Positions 18,532-28,023 of a DNA stretch of 64,000 nucleotides are shown piece after piece. Position numbers and translations under genes: made by a program. The stretch's first letter is position 1; the number at the start of each line of letters is the position of its first letter. Source of the stretch: Methanomicrobiaceae archaeon (lineage in GTDB: Archaea; Halobacteriota; Methanomicrobia; Methanomicrobiales; Methanomicrobiaceae); contig JAFGNT010000018.1 in NCBI GenBank assembly GCA_016926855.1, positions 124,001-188,000 of the forward strand, in the 5' to 3' direction. The notes below the pieces were generated by a model that made no database searches, was not told the origin of the DNA, and saw only the letters and a program-made list of their open reading frames with translations.

Positions 18532-19719
18532 ATGAATATTCTTCCGGATACCCCGTCCCGGCGCCGCACCGCCTATGGGATCATCATCCTTTTCGGCATC
18601 GTCAGCATGTTCGGCGATGTCATCTATGAAGGCGCGAGGAGCGTAACCGGCCCGTACCTCTATTTTTTTGGTGCGAGTGCACTTATTGTCGGGATTGTCG
18701 CCGGCCTGGGGGAGTTCCTCGGGTACGCCCTTCGTCTCGTCTCAGGGTACGTCACCGACACAACCGGTCGGTACTGGGGTGTGACATTTCTCGGGTATGG
18801 AATGCTTATCGCCGTGCCGTTTCTAGCATTCGCAGGCAGGTGGGAAGTCGCCGCAGCACTCTTCATCGTGGAGAGAATGGGCAAAGGCATCAGGGCGCCT
18901 GCAAAGGACGCAATCCTCTCCAACGTCACCGTTACCGTAGGAAGGGGATGGGGATTCGGCATTCATGAGGCGATGGACCAGATCGGGGCAATCATCGGCC
19001 CCCTCATATTCACCGCAGCGTTCCTCATCAGGGGCGAGTTTCAGGTCGCTTTCATTCTGCTCTTCATTCCGTTTTTCCTGATGATTGCGGCCCTTGTCAT
19101 CGCACGTCGTACAGTGCCCGACCCGGTCACGATGGAATCCGCACTTACCTGTCAGGAGCAGACCACACAACCCGGGGTATTGCTGCGATTCGGGATTTTC
19201 ACCGCTTTTACAATGGCGGGATTCGCGGCCTTCCCGCTTATCGCCTTTCACTTCACCGCGACCGGCGTCGTGCCCGATGCGGAAATCCCCCTGTATTACG
19301 CCATTGCAATGGGAGTTGATGCAGTTGTCGCTCTTATCATCGGACGTGTATACGACCGGAGAGGAGTATCCGTTCTTTACATCCTCCCGTTGCTTGGCAT
19401 TGCCATCCCCTTTGCTGCTTTTTCAACATCCGCGCTATACGCACTCGTCGCAGTCGTATTGTGGGGTGCGGCGATGGGAGTGCAGGAGACGATTCTCAGG
19501 GCAGCGGTGGCGGATTTTACTCATATCAGCAAACGCTGCACAGCATACGGGGTTTTCAATACGGTATACGGAGCCGCGTGGTTCCTCGGAAGCGTGTTCA
19601 TCGGATGGGCCTATGAGATCTATCTCCCCCTCGTGATCGGATTTCTGACCGTCATGCAATTCTGTGCGGGTGTCGCGCTCTTCGGGGCGATGCAAAAACT
19701 CACATCGAAAACGTCCTGA
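18532..19719 (+). CDS. MFS transporter
   Basis: A 395-residue integral membrane protein with about twelve hydrophobic segments in two halves. GLGEFLGYALRLVSGYVTD (residues about 60-80) is the loop 2-3 motif of the major facilitator superfamily, followed by ERMGKGIRAPAKDAIL, a form common in archaeal and bacterial MFS proteins of unassigned substrate. A second loop motif (DRRGVSVLYILP) occurs near 275. The substrate is unknown; drug or metabolite export is possible. It is not closely spaced to the permease upstream (100 bases). Confidence 0.88.
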   Translation: MNILPDTPSRRRTAYGIIILFGIVSMFGDVIYEGARSVTGPYLYFFGASALIVGIVAGLGEFLGYALRLVSGYVTDTTGRYWGVTFLGYGMLIAVPFLAFAGRWEVAAALFIVERMGKGIRAPAKDAILSNVTVTVGRGWGFGIHEAMDQIGAIIGPLIFTAAFLIRGEFQVAFILLFIPFFLMIAALVIARRTVPDPVTMESALTCQEQTTQPGVLLRFGIFTAFTMAGFAAFPLIAFHFTATGVVPDAEIPLYYAIAMGVDAVVALIIGRVYDRRGVSVLYILPLLGIAIPFAAFSTSALYALVAVVLWGAAMGVQETILRAAVADFTHISKRCTAYGVFNTVYGAAWFLGSVFIGWAYEIYLPLVIGFLTVMQFCAGVALFGAMQKLTSKTS

Positions 19720-19869
19720 CGCAATAAGCCGGTGTCCACAGGGATCCTGCTGGCACCCGGTAGTTTTCTCTAACCGGTTCACGGGAGCCTGAAATAGCTC
19801 CTCAATTCTGATTTTCCCCTCTCCCATCCGACCAAAACCAAAATATTCTCTCGCGGGACATCACCGTAT

Positions 19870-20343
19870 GTGACGACTGCGGGAGAAAAAGAGAAAAATC
19901 AGAGAGTGCCGATTTACACTGCACGGACAGGGTCCGTCGATCTGGTGGAGAAAGTAATCCGGACGGATAATGAGTGGCGTCTTCTGCTCTCACCCGAAGA
20001 GTTCCGTGTAGCCCGAAAAAAAGGGACCGAAGCACCCTTTACCGGGGCGTACCACGACTGTAAGGAACACGGTATATACCAGTGTGCCTGCTGTGGAACC
20101 GATCTCTTTTCATCTGATTCAAAATTTGATTCGGGAACCGGGTGGCCCAGTTTTTGGGACCCGATTGCAGAGGGGAACATCTCGACATCAACCGATTACG
20201 AGCTCGGCTACCCGCGGACCGAGGTCCTCTGTCGCCGTTGCGACGCCCACCTGGGGCATGTATTCGATGACGGACCTCCGCCAACGAATAAACGGTATTG
20301 CATGAATTCAGCTGCCCTCCGGCTGGCACGACCGACTGAGTGA
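19870..20343 (+). CDS. msrB: Peptide-methionine (R)-S-oxide reductase
   Basis: A 157-residue cytosolic repair enzyme that reduces the R-sulfoxide of methionine. It carries the MsrB signature: zinc pairs CACC (about residue 75) and CRRC (about 119), SGTGWPSFW (about 93-101), HLGHVFDDGPPPT and the active-site RYCMNSAALRL with catalytic Cys near residue 146. The start is GTG at 19870. No MsrA is adjacent. Oxidative-damage repair of this kind is common even in strict anaerobes. Confidence 0.95.
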   Translation: MTTAGEKEKNQRVPIYTARTGSVDLVEKVIRTDNEWRLLLSPEEFRVARKKGTEAPFTGAYHDCKEHGIYQCACCGTDLFSSDSKFDSGTGWPSFWDPIAEGNISTSTDYELGYPRTEVLCRRCDAHLGHVFDDGPPPTNKRYCMNSAALRLARPTE

Positions 20344-20548
20344 GGCCCGGTGAGGCAATCTTCCGGGGACAAGGGGATTGAGGGCCGTGGACATGTCCTT
20401 TGCGGATCCAAATACGGATAATTCCTGCAAACCAGCATAATACCTGCAAGAAAAACCACCTGATGCCTTTTTACTCGTCTATACCTCCGGGATTGCCAGC
20501 GTACAAACCTATAAATCGTCTCGTGATACGTCTCGGGTGGTGATGTGC

Positions 20549-22320
20549 ATGGATGCCTATGCCGGAAAGATATTGTACGGGGATCTGAACAAAAAAACCT
20601 GAAAAACCAACCCTGTCCGGAGGACCTCAAACGACTTTGTCTCGGAGGACGTGGATGCGGCGTAAAGAATATTTCAGACACGATGGACCCGTCAACCGAC
20701 CCGTTCAGTCCCGAAAACGTAGTTGTTATCGCCTCAGGCCCTCTGACAGGCACCGGAGTCCCACTCGGAAGCAGGTACGAGGTTATTACGAAATCCCCGC
20801 TCAATGGAACGCTGACATCCGCAAACAGCGGCGGGGTATTCGGGTGGAAGATGAAAAAAGCCGGATTCGACGCCATTGTGATTACCGGAAAGTCCGAAAC
20901 TCCCGTCTATCTCCTTCTTACAGACGGCGATGCCGAGATCATGGATGCAACGCCCTACTGGGGCATGAAAACCGGTGAGGCGACCGATGCCATCATACGG
21001 GACCTCGGGGACGCAGGCGCACGGATTTCCTGTATCGGCCCCGCAGATGAGAAGCTCAGCCGTATTGCATGCGTAATCAACGAGAAAACACGGGCGGCGG
21101 GACGCGGCGGCATTGGCGCTGTCCGGGGTTCCAAAAACCTCAAAGCCATTGCTGCGACAGGAACCCAAATCATTGCCGAAGCGGATGAAGAACGCTTTAA
21201 TTCCGTAAAGGAAGACTTCAGGAAGAAAATCACCGAGAACGGAATCGATCAGGCACTGCATCACTACGGCACCGCAGTCCTTGTCAATATCATCAATGAA
21301 AACTACATCCTTCCGACGAAGAACTTCCAGAGCGCCCATTTCACCGAGGCGGATAAAATATCCGGCGAGGAGATCGCAAAGACGATCCTGAAAAAGCCAA
21401 AAGGCTGCTATGCCTGCATTGTCCAGTGCGGACGTCTGACCGAAGTGGACGGCGTGACGAGTGAAGGGCCGGAATATGAGAGCGAATGGGCGTTCGGGGC
21501 GGACTGTGGAGTATCAGACGTTAAAAATATTACAAAAGCGAACTATCTCTGCAACGATCTCGGTCTGGACACCATTTCAACCGGGGCGACAATCGCCTGC
21601 CTGATGGAGATGGCCGAAAAAGGGTAAGTCAATTAGCCAATCCGGTTTGGTGACGGCAATGCAATGCTGGAGATGGTGAGAAAAATCGGATACCGTGAGG
21701 GCATCGGTGACGAACTTGCCGAGGGATCGTAACGGTTCGCTGAGGGACACGGGCATGCGGAACTCTCCATGAGCGTAAAAATGCAGGAGCTCCCTGCATA
21801 CGATCCACGGGGCCTGCAGGGACACGGCCTGCAGTACGCAACCTCGGTCCGCGGCGGTGACCATGTGTACGGATTCATGATCTCGCCAGAAATTCTCGGC
21901 TCCCCTGAGAAACTGGATCCCTATACGAGTGAAGGAAAGGCCGAATGGACTAAGATCTTCCAGGATCTCACCGCAGCGATTGACTCCAGCGGGATGTGCC
22001 TTTTTTCCTCCTTTGCACTCGATGCGGCAGACTATGCGAAAGCAATTGCCGCTGCGACGGGCATGAATATCGATGCACAGGAACTGCTCCGTATCGGAGA
22101 ACGCATCTGGAATATGCAGAAACTCTTCAACCTGAAGGTGGGATATACCAAAGAAAATGATACGCTCCCCCAAAGGTTCCTGACTGAACCGCTAAAGGAA
22201 GGAGCGCCCGCCGGGAGGGTGTGGGAACGCCAGCCGCTGCTGGATGAGTAGTACAGTGCCCGGGGATGGGACAGCGAGGGAGTGCCGACTCCTGAAAAAC
22301 GAGCCGAACTGGGGCTTTGA
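20549..22320 (+). pseudogene. Aldehyde (tungsten) ferredoxin oxidoreductase, multiply disrupted
   Basis: The reading, pieced together, is a full-length aldehyde ferredoxin oxidoreductase of about 590 codons. The start region (ATG 20549 after GGTGGTGA) reads AYAGKILYGDLNKK, then shifts frame at the seven-A run 20591-20597 into PCPEDLKRLCLGGRG. The pterin-binding KSPLNGTLTSANSGG and cluster ligands CYACIVQCG are present. In-frame stops follow: TAA 21625, TAG 21634, TAA 21730 and TAG 22249, and the family-typical sequence continues past each of them in the same frame (PIRFGDGNAML; RFAEGHGHAELSM; GWDSEGVPTPEKRAELGL) to TGA at 22318. It is followed by ThiF/MoeB and MoaD-like genes, the usual cofactor partners. 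Confidence 0.93.
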
Positions 22321-22336
22321 AAGGAGCTGTACACCT

Positions 22337-23092
22337 TTGCCCGATCCGGCAGAAGACGAACGATATGCACGGCAGCTGCCTGTCATCGGATCCGGGGGAC
22401 AGAGAGTCCTTTCCCGGTCACATGTCCTCGTCGCCGGTGCCGGGGGGCTCGGCTCAATAATTGCAGCATGTCTCGCCGGTGCGGGCTTCGGACATATCCG
22501 TATCGTTGACAGTGACCGTATTGAAAAAAGTAGCCTGAACCGGAAGATCCTGTACCGGGATGAAGACATCGGCCGTTTCAAGGCCGATGTTGCCGGGGAA
22601 GCACTCCGCACACTTAATCCCCGCACTCAGGTGGAAGGGATGTGTGAGGTCATCAGCCAGGAGACCATCCGCGATCTCGCATCCGGGATGGACCTGATTC
22701 TCGACGGCATGGATAACTTCCCCACGCGGTACATCCTTAACGGGATAGCACTCGAATATGGCATTCCGTTTGTTCACGGGGCAGTCAACGGCTTTTAAGG
22801 ACAGGTTTCAACAATTATCCCCAATGAAACACCCTGTCTCAGCTGTATTGTTCCGGTCCCCCCGCCTGCCGGTCCGGTCCCGATTATCGGGATGACTACG
22901 GGCGTCATCGGAAGTATCGAGGCGACAGAGGCGATCAAACTCTGTCTCGGCACCGGCAGCGTGCTCGCGGGAAGGATGTTGTTCTGGGACGGGCTTCGCA
23001 GTGAAACGGATACAATCGTAATCGGCAGGGCACCCCGCTGCATCAGCTGCGGTGGAAAGGCCGCTTCATCCGGGAGGGAGGAGAGGTCATGA
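22337..23092 (+). pseudogene. ThiF/MoeB-type adenylyltransferase interrupted by an ochre codon
   Basis: About 251 codons encode an E1-like enzyme that adenylates the C-terminal glycine of MoaD/ThiS proteins. VLVAGAGGLGSIIAACLAGAG is the nucleotide loop, NRKILYRDEDIG and DGMDNFPTRYILN are family motifs, and zinc pairs CLSC and CISC lie in the second half. TAA at 22796-22798 follows AVNGF, where homologues have an aromatic residue before GQVSTIIP, and the frame then continues open to 23092. The probable start is TTG at 22337 after GGAG. The end overlaps the MoaD gene by four bases. Without readthrough it is inactive. Confidence 0.88.
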
Positions 23093-23367
23093 AAGTATCC
23101 GTGAAGGTATTTGCGGGATTCCGGGATATTATGGAGAAGGAGATTCTCGTCGTACTGCCGGAAGGAGCGAGAATAAAAAAACTGCTTGATGAATTATCAG
23201 GGCTGTATCCGGATCTGGAAGCAGCGCTCTTTGAATCACGTGACGTACTCCTCCCGTATGTAAATATTCTTCAAAACGGCAGGAATATTTATTTCATCGA
23301 TAATCTGGATACCGCGCTCAGGGACGGTGATGTTATCGCCCTGTTCCCCCCTATCGGCGGCGGGTAG
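23089..23367 (+). CDS. MoaD/ThiS-family sulfur-carrier protein
   Basis: A 92-residue ubiquitin-like sulfur carrier that ends FPPIGGG; the final Gly-Gly is the site of adenylation and thiocarboxylation. The VKVFAGFRDIMEKE opening, the LLDELSGLYPDLEA helix and DGDVIALFPP near the end are typical of MoaD. In molybdopterin synthesis it donates sulfur to the pterin. MoaD-like genes often sit beside tungsten aldehyde oxidoreductases, and here both neighbours upstream are broken. This gene shows no lesion. Its ATG overlaps the ThiF stop. Confidence 0.88.
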   Translation: MKVSVKVFAGFRDIMEKEILVVLPEGARIKKLLDELSGLYPDLEAALFESRDVLLPYVNILQNGRNIYFIDNLDTALRDGDVIALFPPIGGG

Positions 23368-23378
23368 AGGGCGGCCGT

Positions 23379-24551
23379 TCACGTCACGGCATACCATATG
23401 CGGTAGATGGCGTTCGCCCGGTCATCAGAGACGAGCAGAGCGCCGCCCGGCATTTCAAGGATATCGACGGATCGTCCCCAGGCCGGGAAGCCGTCCAGCC
23501 ACCCCTCGGCGAACGGTTCGTAGCTTTCGGCTTCATTTCCCGAAAGGCGCACCAGCGTAATCCGGTACCCGACGGGCACCGCACTATTCCAGGAGCCGTG
23601 TTCGGCGATGAATACCCGGTTCAGGGCGTCGGGATGAAACAGCGATCCGGTGTAAAAGGCCATTCCCAGTGGTGCGACGTGGGCACCGAGTTCAAGAACG
23701 GGGGGAGTCGTCGCCTCACAGGCATCAGGAGTCCCGATCTCCGGATCAGGGAGTGCTATTCCATGGCAGTACGGAAATCCGAAGTCCATTCCGGGGTTTG
23801 GTGCTCGGTTCAGTTCATCGGGAGGGAGAGCATCCCCAAGCCAGTCCCTGCCATTCTCAGTGAACCAGAATTCACCGGTCAGCGGGAGCCAGTCGAAACC
23901 GACGGTATTCCGAATCCCGGTAGCAAAGACCTCGCGCTCCGATCCGTCCGCTTTCATCCTGAGAATTGTTGAGAAGAGAACTCCCGGTGGGCGGCAGACA
24001 TTGCAGGGCGCCCCGACAGGCACATACAGGAGATCGTCCGGCCCGAAACCGGTATATTTCCACCCATGGTGCGGATTTTCCGGCTAATCGTCATAAATTG
24101 TGATGGGATCAGGTATTCCGGGCAGATGAGACCAGATATCATCATAACGGAGCATACGATTTACTTCCGACACGTAGAGTGCACCGTTCCGGACGGCGAC
24201 ACCATTGGGCATGTTCAGGTCATGAGCGATTACAACCGCATGGTCGGCATGGCCGTCCCCGTCCCGATCACGGATGGCGTAGACTGACCCTGCCCGGGTT
24301 CCGATATACAGTGTATTGTCCGGGCCGAGGGCAAGAGATCGTGCACCCGCAGGCGGATGGGCGTAGAGTTCACTGTGATAGCCGGGGGGAAGTCGGATCG
24401 AGTCAAAGGGAAGAGCCGCATCGTCCGTTGTGAGCGGAATCCAGGTACCCGTAATCTCGCCGGGCCCTTCGGCAGTAAGGGATGTCAGTGCAAACACGGC
24501 GATCGCACCGAGAATCAGCAGGGGCACAATCCATGACCATCGGGGCGCCAT
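23379..24551 (-). pseudogene. PQQ-type glucose/sorbosone dehydrogenase-like protein split by an amber codon
   Basis: The gene encodes 390 residues if an in-frame TAG at 24084-24086 is ignored. It begins with a hydrophobic signal or anchor segment (about residues 7-25), then a beta-propeller with repeats such as LALGPDNTLYIGTRAGSVY, GVAVRNGALYVSEVNRM and, after the stop, PHHGWKYTGFGPDDLLYVP and FTENGRDWLGD. The stop lies in the turn YDD-stop-PENPHHGW, where related proteins usually have Leu. A TATA-like CTTTATATTAA and a GGTGA site precede the start, so the signals are preserved. This looks like a recent single nonsense mutation in an exported sugar or alcohol dehydrogenase. Confidence 0.87.
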
Positions 24552-24659
24552 CCGGAGTCACCTGCTCCGGAATCGGCGCGTTAATATAAAGGATTTAACA
24601 TACCACGGGAGTTATACTCCCATCAGTGATCGAAATGCAGTGAATTCAGGCCGAAAATT

Positions 24660-24669
24660 AAAAAAAAAA
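24660..24669 (-). terminator. T-tract terminator of the kinase-regulator operon
   Basis: A ten-base A run on the plus strand is a ten-T tract on the minus strand, about 46 bases after the response regulator stop at 24716. It is not inside any gene, which favours a real terminator. Confidence 0.5.
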
Positions 24670-24715
24670 GATCATCCCGGCTCTTTTAAGTTACGTTTAT
24701 AAAAAATCTGCCTGA

Positions 24716-25078
24716 TCATGCAAACGGCTCAAGTGCCCGGCGCAGATCAGAGGGCAGAACCGGTTTTTCAAGTACGCCCACCACACCATCGGCGTACAGG
24801 GAAAATTCCTCGGGCCATATATGCTTTGCCGTAAACAGGAGCACGGGAATATCCTTCATTGCAGGATTTCCCCGAAGCCGTTTCAGGAACTCCCAGCCGT
24901 TTAAGGGCGACATCATAATGTCGAGGAGAATAAGCCTCGGCTGTTCCTTTTCAAGCATTTCAAGTGCTTCCAGCGCATTGTTCACCATAATCGGCTCCCA
25001 TCCAAGGCGGGGAAGGAGAAGCTTCATCACTTCAAGAGTCGGGAGGTCATCATCGATAACCATGACCTTACGACTCAT
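24716..25078 (-). CDS. Single-domain response regulator
   Basis: A 120-residue CheY-like receiver domain with no output domain. The acidic pair is in VMVIDDDLPT (about residues 8-11), the phosphorylated Asp in RLILLDIMM (about 54), and the conserved Thr and Lys in LLFTAKHIW (Thr about 83) and VLEKPV (Lys about 105). It overlaps the upstream histidine kinase by 11 bases, so the two are translated together and almost certainly form a phosphorelay pair. Output must be through protein-protein contact. Confidence 0.93.
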   Translation of the reverse strand: MSRKVMVIDDDLPTLEVMKLLLPRLGWEPIMVNNALEALEMLEKEQPRLILLDIMMSPLNGWEFLKRLRGNPAMKDIPVLLFTAKHIWPEEFSLYADGVVGVLEKPVLPSDLRRALEPFA

Positions 25079-26900
25079 CGCACACCACCTTCGGCAACTT
25101 CACGGTAAATGTGCTTCCAATCCCGGGTTCACTCTCCACGATGATCTTCCCCTTATGCATATCAACATATTTTTGTGCAATTGAGAGCCCGAGGCCGATT
25201 CTTCCGTACTCGCGGGCGAGTTTCTCCGAATCAGCCAGATAAAACGGTTCGAAGATATTATTGAGCGATTCCTGTGCGATGCCTATCCCATTATCCCTGA
25301 TTGAAATGTAGTGATACTGCTCATCGTCCCGGTATAAAACCTCCACGATTCGTGGGGGCTCGCTGAACCGGACTGCATTTGAGATGATTCCATCAAGAAT
25401 CTGGTAGATGCGGTCACGGTCGGCACAGATCATCAAATCCGGTGACATCCGGCACTTGATTTTAGCCTGAAGATCGTAGCCGCCAATCCTGGTCACCGTA
25501 CTGATGAGCTGCCGGAGTGAAAAATCGGTCAGGTTGAGGTTAATCTTGCAGGAGTCCATGATACCGAGCTCCAGCATGCGGTCCACAACCCTCCGTTCGC
25601 GCTCCACGTTTTCAAGGCAGAGGCGCAGGAGCTTTACCGTTTCCGAATCCAGAGCATAACTGGACGGTTCTTCAAGAATCAGGTGGAGATACCCGAGAAT
25701 CGGCTGGAGCGGTGTCCTCAGCTCATGTGCGGCAGTGTTGATAAAGTTGCGCCACCGGTCGAGTTCGCGTTCCAGCTGCATGTACGTCAGATCCTGTTGG
25801 AGACCGTCCGTGACGTCACGCATCGTTCCGATAACGCCAATCGTTTTACCGGCACGGTCAAGCACCGGGCCGAGGAGCGTGGAAAAATTCCGCTCAGATC
25901 CATTCAATGTGACGTCAAACTCGTAATTGATCGTCTCGCCATTCTGGAACACCTCGCGGATCCGCCGGCTGTGGGCTTCCGCAACGATATCCGGAAAGAA
26001 ATCCGCGAGTGTTTTTCCGATCATGTTCACGGGATCAATCCCGAATTCTTCCGCCTTCGCCCAGTGGAACTGCAGGAACCGTCCGGAGCTGTCCTGCATA
26101 AAGATAAGATCCTGCGATGAATTAACAAGAGACTGGAGCTGTTCTTTTGCCTCGATCAGATTGGTCTCTTCCTGTTCAATCTTTGTGATGTCAAAAACCG
26201 TGCATTCGATAAAGGACTGTTCAGCAGTTTTTTTACAAGAAAAAAGTACGGTTTTTATATTTCCAGACTTCCCGAGGAACCGCATCCGACGTTCGAACAC
26301 CGGTCCCTTACTATCGCATTCCTGCAGTACATTCACGCCGTCCTGCGGATTTTCCCAGAGCTCCCCGGCCGGGAGGCCTCGCAGTTCCAAAGGATTGTAT
26401 CCCAATATATCGCCGAGTTTCTGGTTCGCATCGACAATTTTTGTATTTGTGTCTTTGATGAGAAACATCCCGGCCTCGGCGTTTTTAAACACGTTCCAAT
26501 ACTTAACATTTAGCAGGCCGCCCTCTTTGGCAAGCTGTGTCGTCGCGATGACGACCCAGAGGTACATCGCCGCATTCACTCCGAATATGAACGGATCCAA
26601 AACAGTTCCGGTGAAATAAAAATACGAAGTAATCGCCAGAAATGCAGCCACCAGCAATATCGTGCATTGCAATCCGTATCGCGGATACCAGAGAGATATG
26701 AGGAGAATCGGGATGTAATACAATTGAGGAAAGAGAAACATCAGCGCCGGGTACATCGCGCCGACAGGAACCGTCAAGGAGAACACGGTCACCAACACGG
26801 AAACCATGATAAAACATGCAATGACCCAGATTTTTACCAGATCGGTCTCCTTTAGACCAAGATCGCGCAGTGATTGCGACGGAAAAACCCCGGAAGGCAT
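25068..26900 (-). CDS. Membrane histidine kinase with two PAS domains
   Basis: A 610-residue sensor kinase. About five hydrophobic helices occupy residues 20-125. PAS domain 1 (about 137-255, AGMFLIKDTNTKIVDANQKL) and PAS domain 2 (about 262-380, QDLIFMQDSSGRFLQF) follow. The dimerisation helix has the phosphorylated His in AAHELRTPLQPILGYL (about 393). The ATPase domain has the N box IISNAVRFSEPP, the G1 box DNGIGI and the G2 box GRIGLGLSIAQ, and all appear intact. It is followed by its response regulator with an 11-base overlap. Confidence 0.93.
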   Translation of the reverse strand: MPSGVFPSQSLRDLGLKETDLVKIWVIACFIMVSVLVTVFSLTVPVGAMYPALMFLFPQLYYIPILLISLWYPRYGLQCTILLVAAFLAITSYFYFTGTVLDPFIFGVNAAMYLWVVIATTQLAKEGGLLNVKYWNVFKNAEAGMFLIKDTNTKIVDANQKLGDILGYNPLELRGLPAGELWENPQDGVNVLQECDSKGPVFERRMRFLGKSGNIKTVLFSCKKTAEQSFIECTVFDITKIEQEETNLIEAKEQLQSLVNSSQDLIFMQDSSGRFLQFHWAKAEEFGIDPVNMIGKTLADFFPDIVAEAHSRRIREVFQNGETINYEFDVTLNGSERNFSTLLGPVLDRAGKTIGVIGTMRDVTDGLQQDLTYMQLERELDRWRNFINTAAHELRTPLQPILGYLHLILEEPSSYALDSETVKLLRLCLENVERERRVVDRMLELGIMDSCKINLNLTDFSLRQLISTVTRIGGYDLQAKIKCRMSPDLMICADRDRIYQILDGIISNAVRFSEPPRIVEVLYRDDEQYHYISIRDNGIGIAQESLNNIFEPFYLADSEKLAREYGRIGLGLSIAQKYVDMHKGKIIVESEPGIGSTFTVKLPKVVCDES

Positions 26901-27149
26901 GACAATAGTAAATCTCTCCGGTAGCTATATATATGGTTTTTGATATGAGGCGATATAATTGCGAATTTTGCAAAAAGGGTTCAATTATCAGCACTGATTG
27001 ACAATCCCCGTATCCGGTGTGCTAACAACCGTAATCAAGAGGAGATATATACACACTCTGGCGCAATCCCACCACACGAATACCCGTCCCGGGTATATTC
27101 GTCCCGGGAATTCAAAACATTCAAAAACGAATCAGGCATATCTTGTGGC

Positions 27150-27830
27150 ATGCGCCCGTTTGTCTTTGTCAATCTCGCAATGAGTGCAGACGGCAAACTC
27201 TCAACCAGAGCACGGAGGCAGGTGCGTATCTCCGGAAGGGAGGATTTTGCCCGAGTCGACCGGATAAAGGCGGCAAGCGATGCAATCGTGGTCGGAATCG
27301 GCACGGTGCTCGCAGATAATCCGTCGCTTACCGTAAAGTCTCCTGAACTCAGGCAAATGCGTCGGGACATGGGTGTTTTTGAAAACCCGCTCAGGATTGT
27401 TGTAGACAGTCGCGGACGAACTCCATATGATGCCGATATCCTTCACAAGGGACCGGGAAAACGGCTTATTGCCGTCTCGCACCAGGCACCTGCCGAAAAG
27501 ATTCGTAATCTGGCACTACGTGCTGATGTCAGGGCGTTCGGGGAACAGGAAGTTGATCTTACCGCTCTTCTCGCATACCTCTATGAAGAGGGAGTCCAGC
27601 GTGTCATGGTGGAAGGAGGCGGAACGCTGATAGGATCCCTCTTTCGTGACGGTCTGGTGGATGAATTCATCACCTACATAGGGAATATGGTGATCGGCGG
27701 AAAGGATGCGCCGACCCCTGCGGATGGAGAAGGATTTATCAGTGAGGCACTCTTCCCGAAACTCACCCTCACCGACATGTGTCCCTGTGACGACGGAGTG
27801 CTCATCACGTGGACCGTTGCACACGATTGA
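27150..27830 (+). CDS. 2,5-diamino-6-(ribosylamino)-pyrimidinone 5'-phosphate reductase
   Basis: A 226-residue RibD C-terminal-type reductase, the archaeal enzyme that reduces the ribosyl group in riboflavin, F420 and FAD precursor synthesis. The family pattern is clear: FVNLAMSADGKLSTRAR at the start, DAIVVGIGTVLADNPSLTV (about 45-63), PLRIVVDSRGRTP, and VQRVMVEGGGTLIGSLFRDGLVDE near 150-173. Length is that of the stand-alone archaeal reductase without the deaminase domain. It appears to be monocistronic, with an AT-rich 250-base upstream region shared with the divergent kinase operon. Confidence 0.93.
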   Translation: MRPFVFVNLAMSADGKLSTRARRQVRISGREDFARVDRIKAASDAIVVGIGTVLADNPSLTVKSPELRQMRRDMGVFENPLRIVVDSRGRTPYDADILHKGPGKRLIAVSHQAPAEKIRNLALRADVRAFGEQEVDLTALLAYLYEEGVQRVMVEGGGTLIGSLFRDGLVDEFITYIGNMVIGGKDAPTPADGEGFISEALFPKLTLTDMCPCDDGVLITWTVAHD

Positions 27831-28006
27831 TCCACCCGGTAAAAAGGTTCGATGCTGGCTCTCCAGAGAGAGGTTGCCGCAATCATCGCAGCACTGATGA
27901 AGATGCCCTTGCCAGAGACAGCCCTCCTGCCAGGCACAGAGCACGGAATTATTCTCAGCTGTTCCGGCAGAGTGCCTGCAGGCGAGCCGCCCGGTCGTAT
28001 CCCGGT

Positions 28007-28015
28007 AAAAAAAAA
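28007..28015 (-). terminator. T-tract terminator of the lipoprotein gene
   Basis: Nine A bases on the plus strand form a T tract on the minus strand, starting about nine bases after the lipoprotein stop at 28024. Confidence 0.45.
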
Positions 28016-28023
28016 GAAATATA

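Noticed and set aside
21625-24086. In-frame TAG codons as pyrrolysine sites
   Set aside because: The same genes also contain in-frame TAA, the stops fall at positions usually held by other residues, and no pyrrolysine gene is in the window. Nonsense mutation is simpler.
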